21,851 bases of DNA from Methanomassiliicoccaceae archaeon (GTDB lineage: Archaea > Thermoplasmatota > Thermoplasmata > Methanomassiliicoccales > Methanomethylophilaceae): assembly GCA_016282555.1 (NCBI GenBank), contig JAEEKU010000123.1, positions 1 to 21,851 of the forward strand. The letters run 5' to 3'. Under the pieces are notes generated by a model. The model was not told the DNA's origin. It did not search any database and saw nothing but the letters and a program-made list of their open reading frames with translations. This document shows, in pieces, positions 6,998 to 14,000 of the stretch (within the stretch, counting starts at the first letter, position 1; each line of letters opens with the position of its first letter). Position numbers and translations under genes: made by a program.

Positions 6998-7497
6998 TGG
7001 CAACAGGACCTAGATACAAAGTCGCGTTCCGCAGAAGAAGAGAGAACCGCACAGATTACTACCGCCGCCGCAGGCTCCTCGCATCCAAAGAGGTAAGAGC
7101 GGTCGTCAGAAGATCCAACAGAAACATCTCCGTACAGTTCGCGGAGTTCGGAATGAACGGAGATTCGATCATAGCGGCGGCATCGACCAGAGAACTGAAG
7201 TCCTACGGATGGGAGTATTCCTGCTCGTCCATTCCCGCGGCGTACCTCGTCGGGTACATGGCGGGAAAGAGAGCCCTGAAAGAGGAGATCGAGTACGCGG
7301 TTCTCGACATCGGCATGCAGAAGGTCAAACACGGCGGAGTCCTCTTTGCCGTGGCGGCCGGAATGTGCGACGCCGGACTCGAGGTGCCCCACGGAGAAGA
7401 CGTTCTCCCCGACGAGGACAGGCTTCTCGGAAAACACATCGATGAGGGCATCGAAGCCGCCGTCGAAAGCATAAAACAGAAACTGGAGGATGATTGA
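6997..7497 (+). CDS. rpl18: 50S ribosomal protein L18
   Basis: A 166-aa L18 (uL18), a 5S rRNA-binding partner of L5 in the central protuberance. The N-terminal MATGPRYKVAFRRRRENRTDYYRRRRLL is the archaeal/eukaryotic arginine-rich 5S-binding tail. The core has SCSSIPAAYLVGYMAGKRAL and AVLDIGMQKVKHGGVLFAVAAGMCDAGLEVPHGEDVLPDEDRLLG. It is joined to rpl19e by a TGATG junction. Its stop (7495-7497) lies just before the preferred rps5 ATG. Confidence 0.95.
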   Translation: MATGPRYKVAFRRRRENRTDYYRRRRLLASKEVRAVVRRSNRNISVQFAEFGMNGDSIIAAASTRELKSYGWEYSCSSIPAAYLVGYMAGKRALKEEIEYAVLDIGMQKVKHGGVLFAVAAGMCDAGLEVPHGEDVLPDEDRLLGKHIDEGIEAAVESIKQKLEDD

Positions 7498-7498
7498 A

Positions 7499-8173
7499 AT
7501 GGCAGACTGGGTACCTAAAACCAGGCTCGGACAGATGGTTCTCAACGGTGAGATCACCACCATGAGCGCCGCTCTGGCTACCAAGCTGCCCCTTCGCGAG
7601 CCCCAGATAGTGGATATTCTCCTCCCGGATCTCAAAGACGAGGTTATCAAACTCAACATGGTCCAGAGGATGACCGACTCCGGAAGGAGGGTCAGATTCG
7701 CTGTCACCTGCGTCGTCGGAAACGGCGACGGGTTCATCGGCATCGGAAGGGCCAAAGGAAAAGAGGTCGGACCTTCCATCAAGAAGGCCGTCGACAACGC
7801 TAAGCTCAACATAATCGAGATCAAGAGAGGATGCGGATCCTGGCAGTGCGGATGCGGACTTCCCCATTCGCTGCCCTTCGAGGTCGCGGGCTCCACCGGC
7901 TCCGTCACCGTCACTCTGAAACCCGCGCCCCGCGGAGTATCTCTCGCGGTGGGAGACGTAGCCAAACAGCTCCTGACCCTCGCCGGCGTAAAGGACTCGT
8001 GGGGATTCGCGAGAGGCAACACCAAGACGAAAGTCAATTATGCTATGGCGACGTTCGAGGCTCTCAAACTGACTTCGAGAATGAGAGTTACCGACGATCA
8101 GGAGAAGAAATTCAACATAGTGTCCGGACCCACCGGAATCAGCTATTCCGAGTCCGGATCCCAGGAGGAATGA
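7499..8173 (+). CDS. rps5: 30S ribosomal protein S5
   Basis: A 224-aa S5 (uS5), which helps keep decoding accurate and lines the mRNA entry channel. The N-terminal double-stranded-RNA-binding-like domain contains QRMTDSGRRVRFAVTCVVGNGDGFIGIGRAKGKEVGPSIKKAV. The C-terminal domain includes GVSLAVGDVAKQLLTLAGVKDSWGFARGNTKTKVNYAMATFEAL. A cysteine-rich GCGSWQCGCG loop in the middle is typical of archaeal and eukaryotic S5. Two in-frame ATGs occur, at 7490 and 7499. GGAGG at 7485-7489 touches the first, so 7499 is preferred. Confidence 0.95.
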   Translation: MADWVPKTRLGQMVLNGEITTMSAALATKLPLREPQIVDILLPDLKDEVIKLNMVQRMTDSGRRVRFAVTCVVGNGDGFIGIGRAKGKEVGPSIKKAVDNAKLNIIEIKRGCGSWQCGCGLPHSLPFEVAGSTGSVTVTLKPAPRGVSLAVGDVAKQLLTLAGVKDSWGFARGNTKTKVNYAMATFEALKLTSRMRVTDDQEKKFNIVSGPTGISYSESGSQEE

Positions 8174-8175
8174 AG

Positions 8176-8640
8176 ATGGCGTATGCAGTTATACGTGTCC
8201 GCGGACAGCCCGATGTGAACTACAACATAGAGCACACCATGAACCTCCTCGGACTCACCAGAGTCAACCACTGCGTGATCGTTCCCGAGAACGCTTCCGT
8301 GAAAGGAATGCTCCAGGTCGCCAAGGACTACATCACCTGGGGAGAGGTCTCCAAGGAAACCCTCTCCAAGATGATCTCCGTCCGCGGAAGAACCGTCGGA
8401 GACGGATCCGTCACGGAGGAGTTCCTCAAGGAGAACTCCCATTTCTCCAGCGCCGGAGAACTGGCCGAAGCTATAATCGACAAAGACTGCAGAATGAGAG
8501 ACGTGGAGGGCCTCAAGCCCGTATTCCGTCTCCACCCTCCCGTGAAAGGGTACGAGGGCAACAAACGTTCCTACAAGAACGGCGGCGCGCTCGGATACAG
8601 GGGCGGAGCGATAAACGATCTCATCGAAAGGATGCTGTGA
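8176..8640 (+). CDS. rpl30: 50S ribosomal protein L30
   Basis: A 154-aa archaeal L30 (uL30), homologous to eukaryotic L7. It starts MAYAVIRVRGQPDVNYNIEHTMNLLGLTRVNHCVIVPE, the standard L30 beta-alpha-beta opening. An archaeal C-terminal extension ends in FRLHPPVKGYEGNKRSYKNGGALGYRGGAINDLIERML. An ATG at 8170 overlapping the rps5 stop is in frame, but AGGAGGA at 8163-8169 abuts it. ATG 8176 has correct spacing and is chosen. Confidence 0.95.
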   Translation: MAYAVIRVRGQPDVNYNIEHTMNLLGLTRVNHCVIVPENASVKGMLQVAKDYITWGEVSKETLSKMISVRGRTVGDGSVTEEFLKENSHFSSAGELAEAIIDKDCRMRDVEGLKPVFRLHPPVKGYEGNKRSYKNGGALGYRGGAINDLIERML

Positions 8641-8649
8641 GGGATCAGA

Positions 8650-9072
8650 ATGCCAAGCAGAACCAAAAAATTCAGGGGATACAGGACCCACGGCCGCGGT
8701 AAGAAATCCGGCCGCGGAGCCGGTATCATCGGAGGCCACGGCCAGGCCGGACTCAGCAAAACCGGTAAAATCGGGATGCTGAAGTACGACAGGGATCACT
8801 TCGGACGCCACGGGTTCAAAAGACCCCAGTGCATGGTCGAAGCGAACCGCACCATAAACGTCGGAGAGCTTTGCGAGCAGGCAGACAGATTCGTCTCCCT
8901 CGGATTCGCCTCCAAAGACGGCGACGTGTACACGATTAACCTCTCCGAAGCGGGAATCGACAAACTGCTCGGAAACGGAAACGTGTGCCGCGCGATGAAG
9001 GTGACGGTCGCGGAGATCTCCGAGAAAGCCCGCAGCAAGATCGTCGAGGCCGGCGGTTCCGTCGTCGAGTGA
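8650..9072 (+). CDS. rpl15: 50S ribosomal protein L15
   Basis: A 140-aa L15 (uL15), a late-assembling large-subunit protein with a long Gly/Arg-rich N-terminal arm. The arm reads RTKKFRGYRTHGRGKKSGRGAGIIGGHGQAG and KYDRDHFGRHGFKR. The globular C-terminus includes INLSEAGIDKLLGNGNVCRAMKVTVAEISEKARSKIVEAGG, matching the usual ...KIEAAGG ending. It lies directly before secY, as in both bacterial spc and archaeal operons. A 22-base gap with AGAGGTAG separates it from secY. Confidence 0.95.
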   Translation: MPSRTKKFRGYRTHGRGKKSGRGAGIIGGHGQAGLSKTGKIGMLKYDRDHFGRHGFKRPQCMVEANRTINVGELCEQADRFVSLGFASKDGDVYTINLSEAGIDKLLGNGNVCRAMKVTVAEISEKARSKIVEAGGSVVE

Positions 9073-9094
9073 AGACTACGAGAGGTAGATTGGG

Positions 9095-10630
9095 ATGGAA
9101 GAGACAAAAAGCCTGTTGTACAAGGTTAAGCCGCTTGCCGACAGGCTCCCCTCCGTCAAAAGGCCTGAAGGGCACGTGCACTTCAGGACCAAAATGATGT
9201 GGGTAATCGTCATATTGGTACTGTATTTCATCATGACCAATGTGTATCTTTACGGCTTGGACCAGTCCGATTCGCTGGACTTGTTCGCACAGTATAGAAC
9301 AATCATGGCCGGAGCGTCTGGATCGCTGCTGCAGCTCGGTATAGGACCGATCGTCACAGCGTCCATCATAATGCAGCTCTTCGTGGGCGCCAAGATCATC
9401 AAGCTCGATCTTTCCAAGCGCGAAGACAAGGCATGCTACCAGTCCGTGATGAAACTTCTGGTCATTGTGATGATCATCTTCGAAGCCATCCCCCAGGTGT
9501 TCGGATATCTTGTTCCCTCGGACGGCGCCGTGAGCGCGCTGGGCAGCGGAGGCGCCAAGCTTCTGCTGATACTGCAGCTGTTTGCCGGATCTTACATCCT
9601 CTTCATGATGGATGAGGTCGTGTCCAAATGGGGTATAGGCAGCGGTATATCGCTGTTTATCGCTGCGGGAGTAGCTCAGGCGCTGTTCACAGGTACTCTG
9701 AACTGGAACCCTGTAGACATGGCTGCAGAGATGTCGGTTTCCAATCCCCCGGCCGGTACCATCCCGAGAGCGCTGTACTACGTGTTCACGCTTTCGCCGG
9801 AAGAGATGGCCTCGGGAGGATATGAATCGATATTCCTCGGTTCCCCTAACCCTCTGATAGCACTCATAGGAACCCTCGTGATCTTCGTAATAGTGTCGTA
9901 TCTCGAGTCCACCCGCATCGAGCTCCCGCTTTCCAATGGAAACGCCAGGGGAGCCCGCGGACGCTACCCCATCAAACTGATGTACGCGAGCAACATCCCG
10001 GTCATTCTGATGTCCGCGCTGCTCGCGATCGTGAGCATGGGCGCGCTGCTGCTCTACAGCAACGATTTCCTCAGCCAGATACCGTTCATAGGAGGCAACT
10101 CCTCGATCGGTTACTTCGAAGAGGGACAGACCTATGCCGCCGGAGGACTGGCGTGGTATCTTTCCGCGCCTCAGGGAATTTCGGACTGGCTTATGCCGAT
10201 ACTCGATCCAGCCGGCTACGGAAACGGACACGGATCCGTGCAGAACCTCTGCCGCGTCGTGATTTACTTCACCGTGATGGTCATGGGTTCGATTCTGTTC
10301 GCCAAGTTCTGGGTGGAGACGACCAACCTCGGCCCCGAATCCGTAGCGAAGCAGATCCAGAGAAGCGGAATGCAGATTCCCGGTTTCCGCCGCGACCCGC
10401 GTATACTGAAGCGCGTTCTCGACAGATACATCCCCGTGATCACAGTGATGTCGGGTGCCATAGTCGGAGCCCTCGCCGCGTTCGCCGATATGATCGGAAC
10501 CACCGGTAACGCGAGCGGTACGGGAGTGCTGCTGACCGTCGGTATCCTGATCCATCTGTACGAGGCTATCGGCCGCGAGCAGATGATGGAGATGAATCCC
10601 GTAATGAGAGGATTCTTCGGCGGAGAGTGA
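9095..10630 (+). CDS. secY: Protein translocase subunit SecY
   Basis: A 511-aa SecY/Sec61-alpha, the channel of the protein-conducting translocon in the cytoplasmic membrane. About ten hydrophobic segments are visible. Family signatures include the first membrane helix after HFRTKMMW (about residues 34-50), the TM2 region with AGASGSLLQLGIGPIVTASIIMQL, and the GIGSGISLFIAAGVAQ pattern. Also present are the cytosolic loop ESTRIELPLSNGNARGARGRYPIKLMYASNIPVIL, which binds ribosomes, and MQIPGFRRDPRILKRVLDRYIPVIT before TM9/10. SecE and SecG partners are not in the window. Co-transcription with ribosomal genes is inferred from the short gaps. Confidence 0.97.
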   Translation: MEETKSLLYKVKPLADRLPSVKRPEGHVHFRTKMMWVIVILVLYFIMTNVYLYGLDQSDSLDLFAQYRTIMAGASGSLLQLGIGPIVTASIIMQLFVGAKIIKLDLSKREDKACYQSVMKLLVIVMIIFEAIPQVFGYLVPSDGAVSALGSGGAKLLLILQLFAGSYILFMMDEVVSKWGIGSGISLFIAAGVAQALFTGTLNWNPVDMAAEMSVSNPPAGTIPRALYYVFTLSPEEMASGGYESIFLGSPNPLIALIGTLVIFVIVSYLESTRIELPLSNGNARGARGRYPIKLMYASNIPVILMSALLAIVSMGALLLYSNDFLSQIPFIGGNSSIGYFEEGQTYAAGGLAWYLSAPQGISDWLMPILDPAGYGNGHGSVQNLCRVVIYFTVMVMGSILFAKFWVETTNLGPESVAKQIQRSGMQIPGFRRDPRILKRVLDRYIPVITVMSGAIVGALAAFADMIGTTGNASGTGVLLTVGILIHLYEAIGREQMMEMNPVMRGFFGGE

Positions 10631-10634
10631 ATAA

Positions 10635-11342
10635 ATGCCTAACCCCGGAAGCCCAGAAAGCATGCAGAACCAGCCTCAGATGCCCGGAATGTCCAGCAAA
10701 ACGATGCTGGGAATGCTGCTGACTATGATGATCATGCTTGTAGTCACGAGCTTCAGGGATCCGATCGGGGAGGCCTTGGATGTGGTGTTCAAATACATCG
10801 CATTCAAGGACAGCCCCGTGCTTACCTTGATCGTGGCCGGAATAATCATGATTACAGTGAGTACTCTGGTCAGGAGCCTCATGACCGACTTCGTCGCCAT
10901 GGCGAGGAACCAGCACATCCAGAGCGAATTCAACTCCGAATTCCGCCAGGCCAGGCTTGAAAACAACCTTTTCAAGATGAAGAAGCTGCAGGAGCAGCAG
11001 CCTAAGATAATGGCGATGTCCATGGAAACCAGCACGCAGCAGATGAAAACCATGCCCGTGACCATGCTCTTCGTCATCCCCGTGTACGCCTGGGTGTACT
11101 ACTTCCTCAAAACGGGAGACACCGCGGCGTATTTCCCCGGGGAAACGGTTCTCGTCAACATGCCCTGGGGCTCTCTCGACGTAAACACGCTCCTGATGGG
11201 ATTCTTCCCCTCCTGGATCGTGCTGTACACCCTCGTGAGCCTCCCCATCGGACAGATCGAGAACAGGCTGATCAGGCTTGTGATGCTCCGCAAGCGCCTC
11301 AGAGAACTGGACCTGACCGTAAAGAAGGAAGAGACGGAATGA
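10635..11342 (+). CDS. DUF106 membrane protein, archaeal YidC/Oxa1/EMC3-like insertase
   Basis: A 235-aa integral membrane protein of the DUF106/EMC3/TMCO1 family, proposed to help insert membrane proteins next to SecY. Hydrophobic segments lie near residues 22-40, 60-83, 139-157 and 185-205. A charged coiled-coil-like stretch (residues about 88-132, ARLENNLFKMKKLQEQQPKI) falls between the second and third. This TM-TM-coiled coil-TM-TM pattern is the signature of archaeal YidC-like proteins, and its site after secY supports the role. The start is 4 bases after the secY stop, and the gene overlaps cmk by four bases. Many archaea have adk between secY and this gene; it is absent here. Confidence 0.9.
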   Translation: MPNPGSPESMQNQPQMPGMSSKTMLGMLLTMMIMLVVTSFRDPIGEALDVVFKYIAFKDSPVLTLIVAGIIMITVSTLVRSLMTDFVAMARNQHIQSEFNSEFRQARLENNLFKMKKLQEQQPKIMAMSMETSTQQMKTMPVTMLFVIPVYAWVYYFLKTGDTAAYFPGETVLVNMPWGSLDVNTLLMGFFPSWIVLYTLVSLPIGQIENRLIRLVMLRKRLRELDLTVKKEETE

Positions 11343-11878
11343 GAATAACCATCAGCGGGCCTCCCGGATCCGGGAAGACCACCGCATGCAAGCTGCTCTC
11401 GGAAAGACTCGGGCTGGAGATGGTCGTCTTCGGCAGGATCTTCCGGGAGCTCGCCCAAGAATAGAATTTAACACTGGGGGAACTCGGCGCGGCCGCCGAG
11501 AAAGACCCCTCTATCGATCGCATGATCGACGAAAGGATTCTGGAGACCGCGAGATCCAGCCCGGATATCATTTTAGAATCCAGATTGTCCGCGTACATGC
11601 TTCACCGGAACGGAATTCCGGCTTTCAAAATCTATCTGGACGCCAGCCCCGAAATCAGATTCGCGAGGATCGGAGTCCGGGAAGACGAGAGCCTGGAAGA
11701 GGCGATTCGCAAAACCGAGGAGCGCGCCGAATCCGAAGCGAGGAGGTACATGATGTACTACGGGATAGACATCGGCGACAAAAGCGTGTACGATCTGATC
11801 GTGGATACCGGAGACAAAACCCCCGAGCAGGTCGTGGAAGCCATTATCGACGGAATGGAAGTGTTCCGGTGCTCCTGA
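11339..11878 (+). CDS. cmk: Cytidylate kinase, with in-frame TAG (probable pyrrolysine) at codon 42
   Basis: CMP kinase phosphorylates CMP to CDP for nucleic acid and lipid precursors. The P-loop ISGPPGSGKTT is at residues 5-15. Codon 42 (11462-11464) is TAG, and the frame then stays open to TGA at 11876-11878. The flanks FGRIFRELAQE and NLTLGELGAAAEKDPSIDRMIDERILE fit the family pattern of FRELAKERGMSLEEFG and EEDPEIDRxLD without any shift. The later part has LESRLSAYMLHRNG and a lid-like ARIGVREDESLEEAIRKTEERAESEARRYMMYYGIDIGD. Total length is 179 residues, normal for archaeal Cmk. If UAG were a stop, only a 41-aa P-loop fragment would remain. UAG read as pyrrolysine is the likeliest reading; a nonsense mutation or base error are alternatives. 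Confidence 0.87.
11462..11464 (+). other. In-frame amber codon in cmk, candidate pyrrolysine site
   Basis: TAG in the cmk frame, where family members usually have a polar or basic residue (Arg in the AKERGMS pattern as I recall it). It lies after the helix following the P-loop and not at a catalytic residue, so a bulky Lys analogue might be tolerated. No special downstream hairpin was established by eye. Pyrrolysine-using archaea generally read UAG through tRNA-Pyl without a required local element. Confidence 0.7.
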
Positions 11879-12858
11879 AGGACCCGGATGCCGTTCCCGA
11901 CAAATGGGGAAAAAGACCGTCGGATCGTACTCTGGGAGAACTTCTCGCCGGAGGAGTGATAATTCTCGACAAACCTCCGGGGCCCACCTCCCATCAGGCC
12001 ACCGCATGGGTTAAAAACGCGCTGTGCGCGGAGAAGGCCGGACACGGGGGCACTCTGGATCCGTATGTGAGCGGGGTTCTCCCCGTTACGCTGGGGAAGG
12101 CGGTGCGCCTCACGGACATCGTTCTCTCTTCGGATAAGGAATACATCTGCCTTATGGCGCTTCACGGGGACTGCTCCCGGGATCGTATTACGGAAGTAGT
12201 CTCCCGTTTCCGCGGAAAGATATATCAGGTTCCCCCGTCCAGATCCTCGGTTAAGAGACAGCTCCGCATAAGAACGATCAGAGAATCGGAGATACTCGAC
12301 ATCTCCGGACGCAAAGTTCTCATGAGAATATCCTGCGACGCCGGGACCTACGCCCGCACCCTCTGCACCGATATCGGAGACGTGCTGGGATGCGGGGCGA
12401 GCATGCTCCAGCTCAGGAGAAGCCGCTCCGGGAGAATGGACGAGTCGAGAGCCTGCACCCTGCAGGATATCCGCGACGCGTATGTGTTCTGGCAGCAGTA
12501 CGGGCGCGGAGAATGGCTCAGATCCATGATCCTCCCGATGGAGGTTCTGGTGCAGCCGCTTCCGAAAATCATCGTAAAAGCGACCGCCGTCGATGCCGTA
12601 TGCCACGGCGCGGACCTGAACGTATGCGGAATCCATATGCTCGACGAGGGCATAAGAAAGAACGCGCTGGTCGCGATGATGACCGCCAGAGGGGAGCTGA
12701 TCGCCCTGGGAAAAATGTCCATGTCCTCGGAGAAGATCATGGCATCTTCCAAAGGCACCGCGGTCTCGACGGAAAGAGTCTTCATGGATCCGGGACACTA
12801 TCCCCGCATGTGGAAGTATTCCACGGATCTCGAAGAGGAAATCGTTTTTCCGGAATGA
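11869..12858 (+). CDS. cbf5: tRNA/rRNA pseudouridine synthase Cbf5 (TruB family)
   Basis: A 329-aa archaeal Cbf5, the catalytic subunit of H/ACA ribonucleoproteins that modify rRNA, also able to act on tRNA U55. Motifs seen are GVIILDKPPGPTSHQATAWVK (residues 29-49), the catalytic-Asp motif GHGGTLDPYVSGVLPV with D64, KEYICLMALHGD, and CDAGTYARTLCTDIGDVLGCGA. A C-terminal PUA domain runs about residues 240-318 (IVKATAVDAVCHGADL...GELIALGKM). The best start is GTG 11869, overlapping cmk by 10 bases. It gives the family-like N-terminus before the DKPPGP motif, and no ATG is available. The stop TGA meets the convergent gene at 12859 with no gap. Confidence 0.94.
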   Translation: MLLKDPDAVPDKWGKRPSDRTLGELLAGGVIILDKPPGPTSHQATAWVKNALCAEKAGHGGTLDPYVSGVLPVTLGKAVRLTDIVLSSDKEYICLMALHGDCSRDRITEVVSRFRGKIYQVPPSRSSVKRQLRIRTIRESEILDISGRKVLMRISCDAGTYARTLCTDIGDVLGCGASMLQLRRSRSGRMDESRACTLQDIRDAYVFWQQYGRGEWLRSMILPMEVLVQPLPKIIVKATAVDAVCHGADLNVCGIHMLDEGIRKNALVAMMTARGELIALGKMSMSSEKIMASSKGTAVSTERVFMDPGHYPRMWKYSTDLEEEIVFPE

Positions 12859-13092
12859 TCAGACGATCTGCCACTGCTTCAGATTGAAGGTGCAGCACTG
12901 GACCTTGGACGATACTATTATCCCGTTTTTCCACAGACGCTCCAGCACCGGCTTCAGATAATCCAGATGCTCGCGGTACATCGCGGGATCGCGGAATTCC
13001 TCCGGGCGGAGCCTTTTCACGATGGCTCTGGTGCAGATCATAGGATTTTCCCGGATAACCTGCAGCAGTTCCTCTTCTCCGATAGGGTTCAT
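12859..13092 (-). CDS. Small winged-helix-like protein, function unknown
   Basis: A 77-aa protein read leftward, ending at TGA 12861-12859 directly against the cbf5 stop. I do not recognise a named family. The pattern EEELLQVIRENPMICTRAIVKRL, then LDYLKPVLERLWKNGIIVSSKV, looks like two or three helices and a hydrophobic beta wing, as in small winged-helix DNA-binding proteins. Two adjacent Cys occur near the end (VQCCTF). A TATA-like element about 25 bases upstream of the ATG suggests a leaderless or near-leaderless mRNA, and there is no clear Shine-Dalgarno. A regulatory role is inference only. Confidence 0.68.
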   Translation of the reverse strand: MNPIGEEELLQVIRENPMICTRAIVKRLRPEEFRDPAMYREHLDYLKPVLERLWKNGIIVSSKVQCCTFNLKQWQIV

Positions 13093-13112
13093 AATGATTC
13101 ACTGCGTTCCGG

Positions 13113-13120
13113 TATATTTG
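13113..13120. promoter_or_regulatory. TATA-like element between divergent genes
   Basis: TATATTTG on the + strand (CAAATATA on the - strand) is the only strongly AT-rich core in the 84-base space between the leftward gene at 13092 and the rightward gene at 13177. It lies about 21-28 bases before the leftward ATG, which fits a leaderless transcript. It lies about 57 bases before the rightward start, so it could serve both directions. The element was identified by eye. Confidence 0.4.
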
Positions 13121-13176
13121 GCAATTTCCCCGGCGAAGGCGGCAAAGATTCTTACGGAGCTCCCCCATGTACCGTC

Positions 13177-13512
13177 ATGTCTCTGTTCGACAGAAGGATT
13201 CAGGTTTACGGTCCGGAAACGGTTTCCGTGGGAGATTTCGATATCACAGTCGAAGGATGCTACCGCAACGTTTTCATACAGGTGCTCGAAGTCAGACCTA
13301 AGCACAAGCTTTACGTGAGCATCGACTCGGACAATCCCGTGGACGTCGCCGTAGCCAACGAGGACAATTCTTCCGCCGGGCACAAAGATCGCATCACGAA
13401 AGACACTCTCGGGCCGTTCGACACCAGAAAATACTCCACCATGGGGCTGTTCGTGGGCGTCTACCGCGGGGACAAAGCGAAAGTGAAAATAGAAGTATGG
13501 ATGGAACGCTGA
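13177..13512 (+). CDS. Orphan 111-aa protein, predicted mostly beta
   Basis: I do not recognise this protein. It begins MSLFDRRIQVYGPETVSVGDF, continues with alternating hydrophobic and polar residues (VFIQVLEVRPKHKLYVSID, DVAVANEDNSSAGHKDR) and ends GLFVGVYRGDKAKVKIEVWMER. This pattern suggests a compact beta-sandwich of six or seven strands, something like a lectin or C2-like fold, which is inference. It has no signal peptide or membrane segment, so it is probably cytosolic. The frame is open further upstream but only as the antisense of the neighbouring gene. ATG 13177 is the first sensible start and lacks a clear ribosome binding site. It is convergent with the gene at 13529, 16 bases apart. 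Confidence 0.68.
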   Translation: MSLFDRRIQVYGPETVSVGDFDITVEGCYRNVFIQVLEVRPKHKLYVSIDSDNPVDVAVANEDNSSAGHKDRITKDTLGPFDTRKYSTMGLFVGVYRGDKAKVKIEVWMER

Positions 13513-13528
13513 ATTCCATCCTTGAAAG

Positions 13529-13975
13529 TCACCAGAAATTGTCCCTGACGGTATTGGTGTTCTCTCTTCCGGGAGAACTCAGACCTTTGATTATCGGCAT
13601 GAAAACCGCGCCGGAAGACATTCCGGGAGTTTTGTTGAGCCCGATTATCTCCGGTTCGTGATAGTTGGTAATGATGATCTGGTATCTCTGGATCTGTTTC
13701 TCCACCTCTATGCACGGATACTCCGACTTTTTGAGAATGTCCAGAGTCACATCGGCGAGAATCTGGATCTGCTCCGGAGTTATATCATCGGACAGATTGA
13801 TAAAAAACGTGTGCTCTTCGGTCGTGCCGTTGAGAAGGTAAGTGACTTCGGATCCGCTGACGATCTTTTTGAAAACGTCTTCCTTTTCGCCCTCGCCGCA
13901 CATCGCCAGCATACGCCTTTTCCAGGTCTCCGGAATATCGATGTATATCGCGTCTTCGCCGAGAATCTTCCACAT
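13529..13975 (-). CDS. Hypothetical protein, 148 aa
   Basis: An unrecognised soluble protein read leftward, 25 bases after the thyX stop and so probably in the same transcript. It begins MWKILGEDAIYIDIPETWKRRML and contains EVTYLLNGTTEEHTFFINLSDDITPEQIQILADVTLDIL, a pattern of strands followed by a helix. It ends in a Gly/Ser/Asn-rich tail (SSPGRENTNTVRDNFW). ATG 13975 is the only ATG, GTG or TTG in the nearby open frame, and I see no clear Shine-Dalgarno. Acidic residues dominate the first half, unlike the Arg-rich shadow frames around it, which supports real coding. No function is proposed. Confidence 0.66.
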   Translation of the reverse strand: MWKILGEDAIYIDIPETWKRRMLAMCGEGEKEDVFKKIVSGSEVTYLLNGTTEEHTFFINLSDDITPEQIQILADVTLDILKKSEYPCIEVEKQIQRYQIIITNYHEPEIIGLNKTPGMSSGAVFMPIIKGLSSPGRENTNTVRDNFW

Positions 13976-14000
13976 ATCCGGGTTATCGTGCGTCTGCGGT

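Noticed and set aside
6946..8037. A 363-codon open frame on the - strand opposite rpl18 and rps5
   Set aside because: Low-complexity shadow of two certain ribosomal genes, with no family resemblance or ribosome binding site.
8936..10663. A 575-codon open frame on the - strand opposite secY
   Set aside because: The product is rich in His, Arg, Gly and Asp with no hydrophobic core or motif. It is the antisense shadow of secY and depends on the codon bias of that gene.
11339..11878. cmk as a pseudogene
   Set aside because: Apart from the TAG there is no frameshift, deletion or lost motif, and the gene is embedded in a coupled essential operon. A nonsense error cannot be excluded, but decay is not evident.
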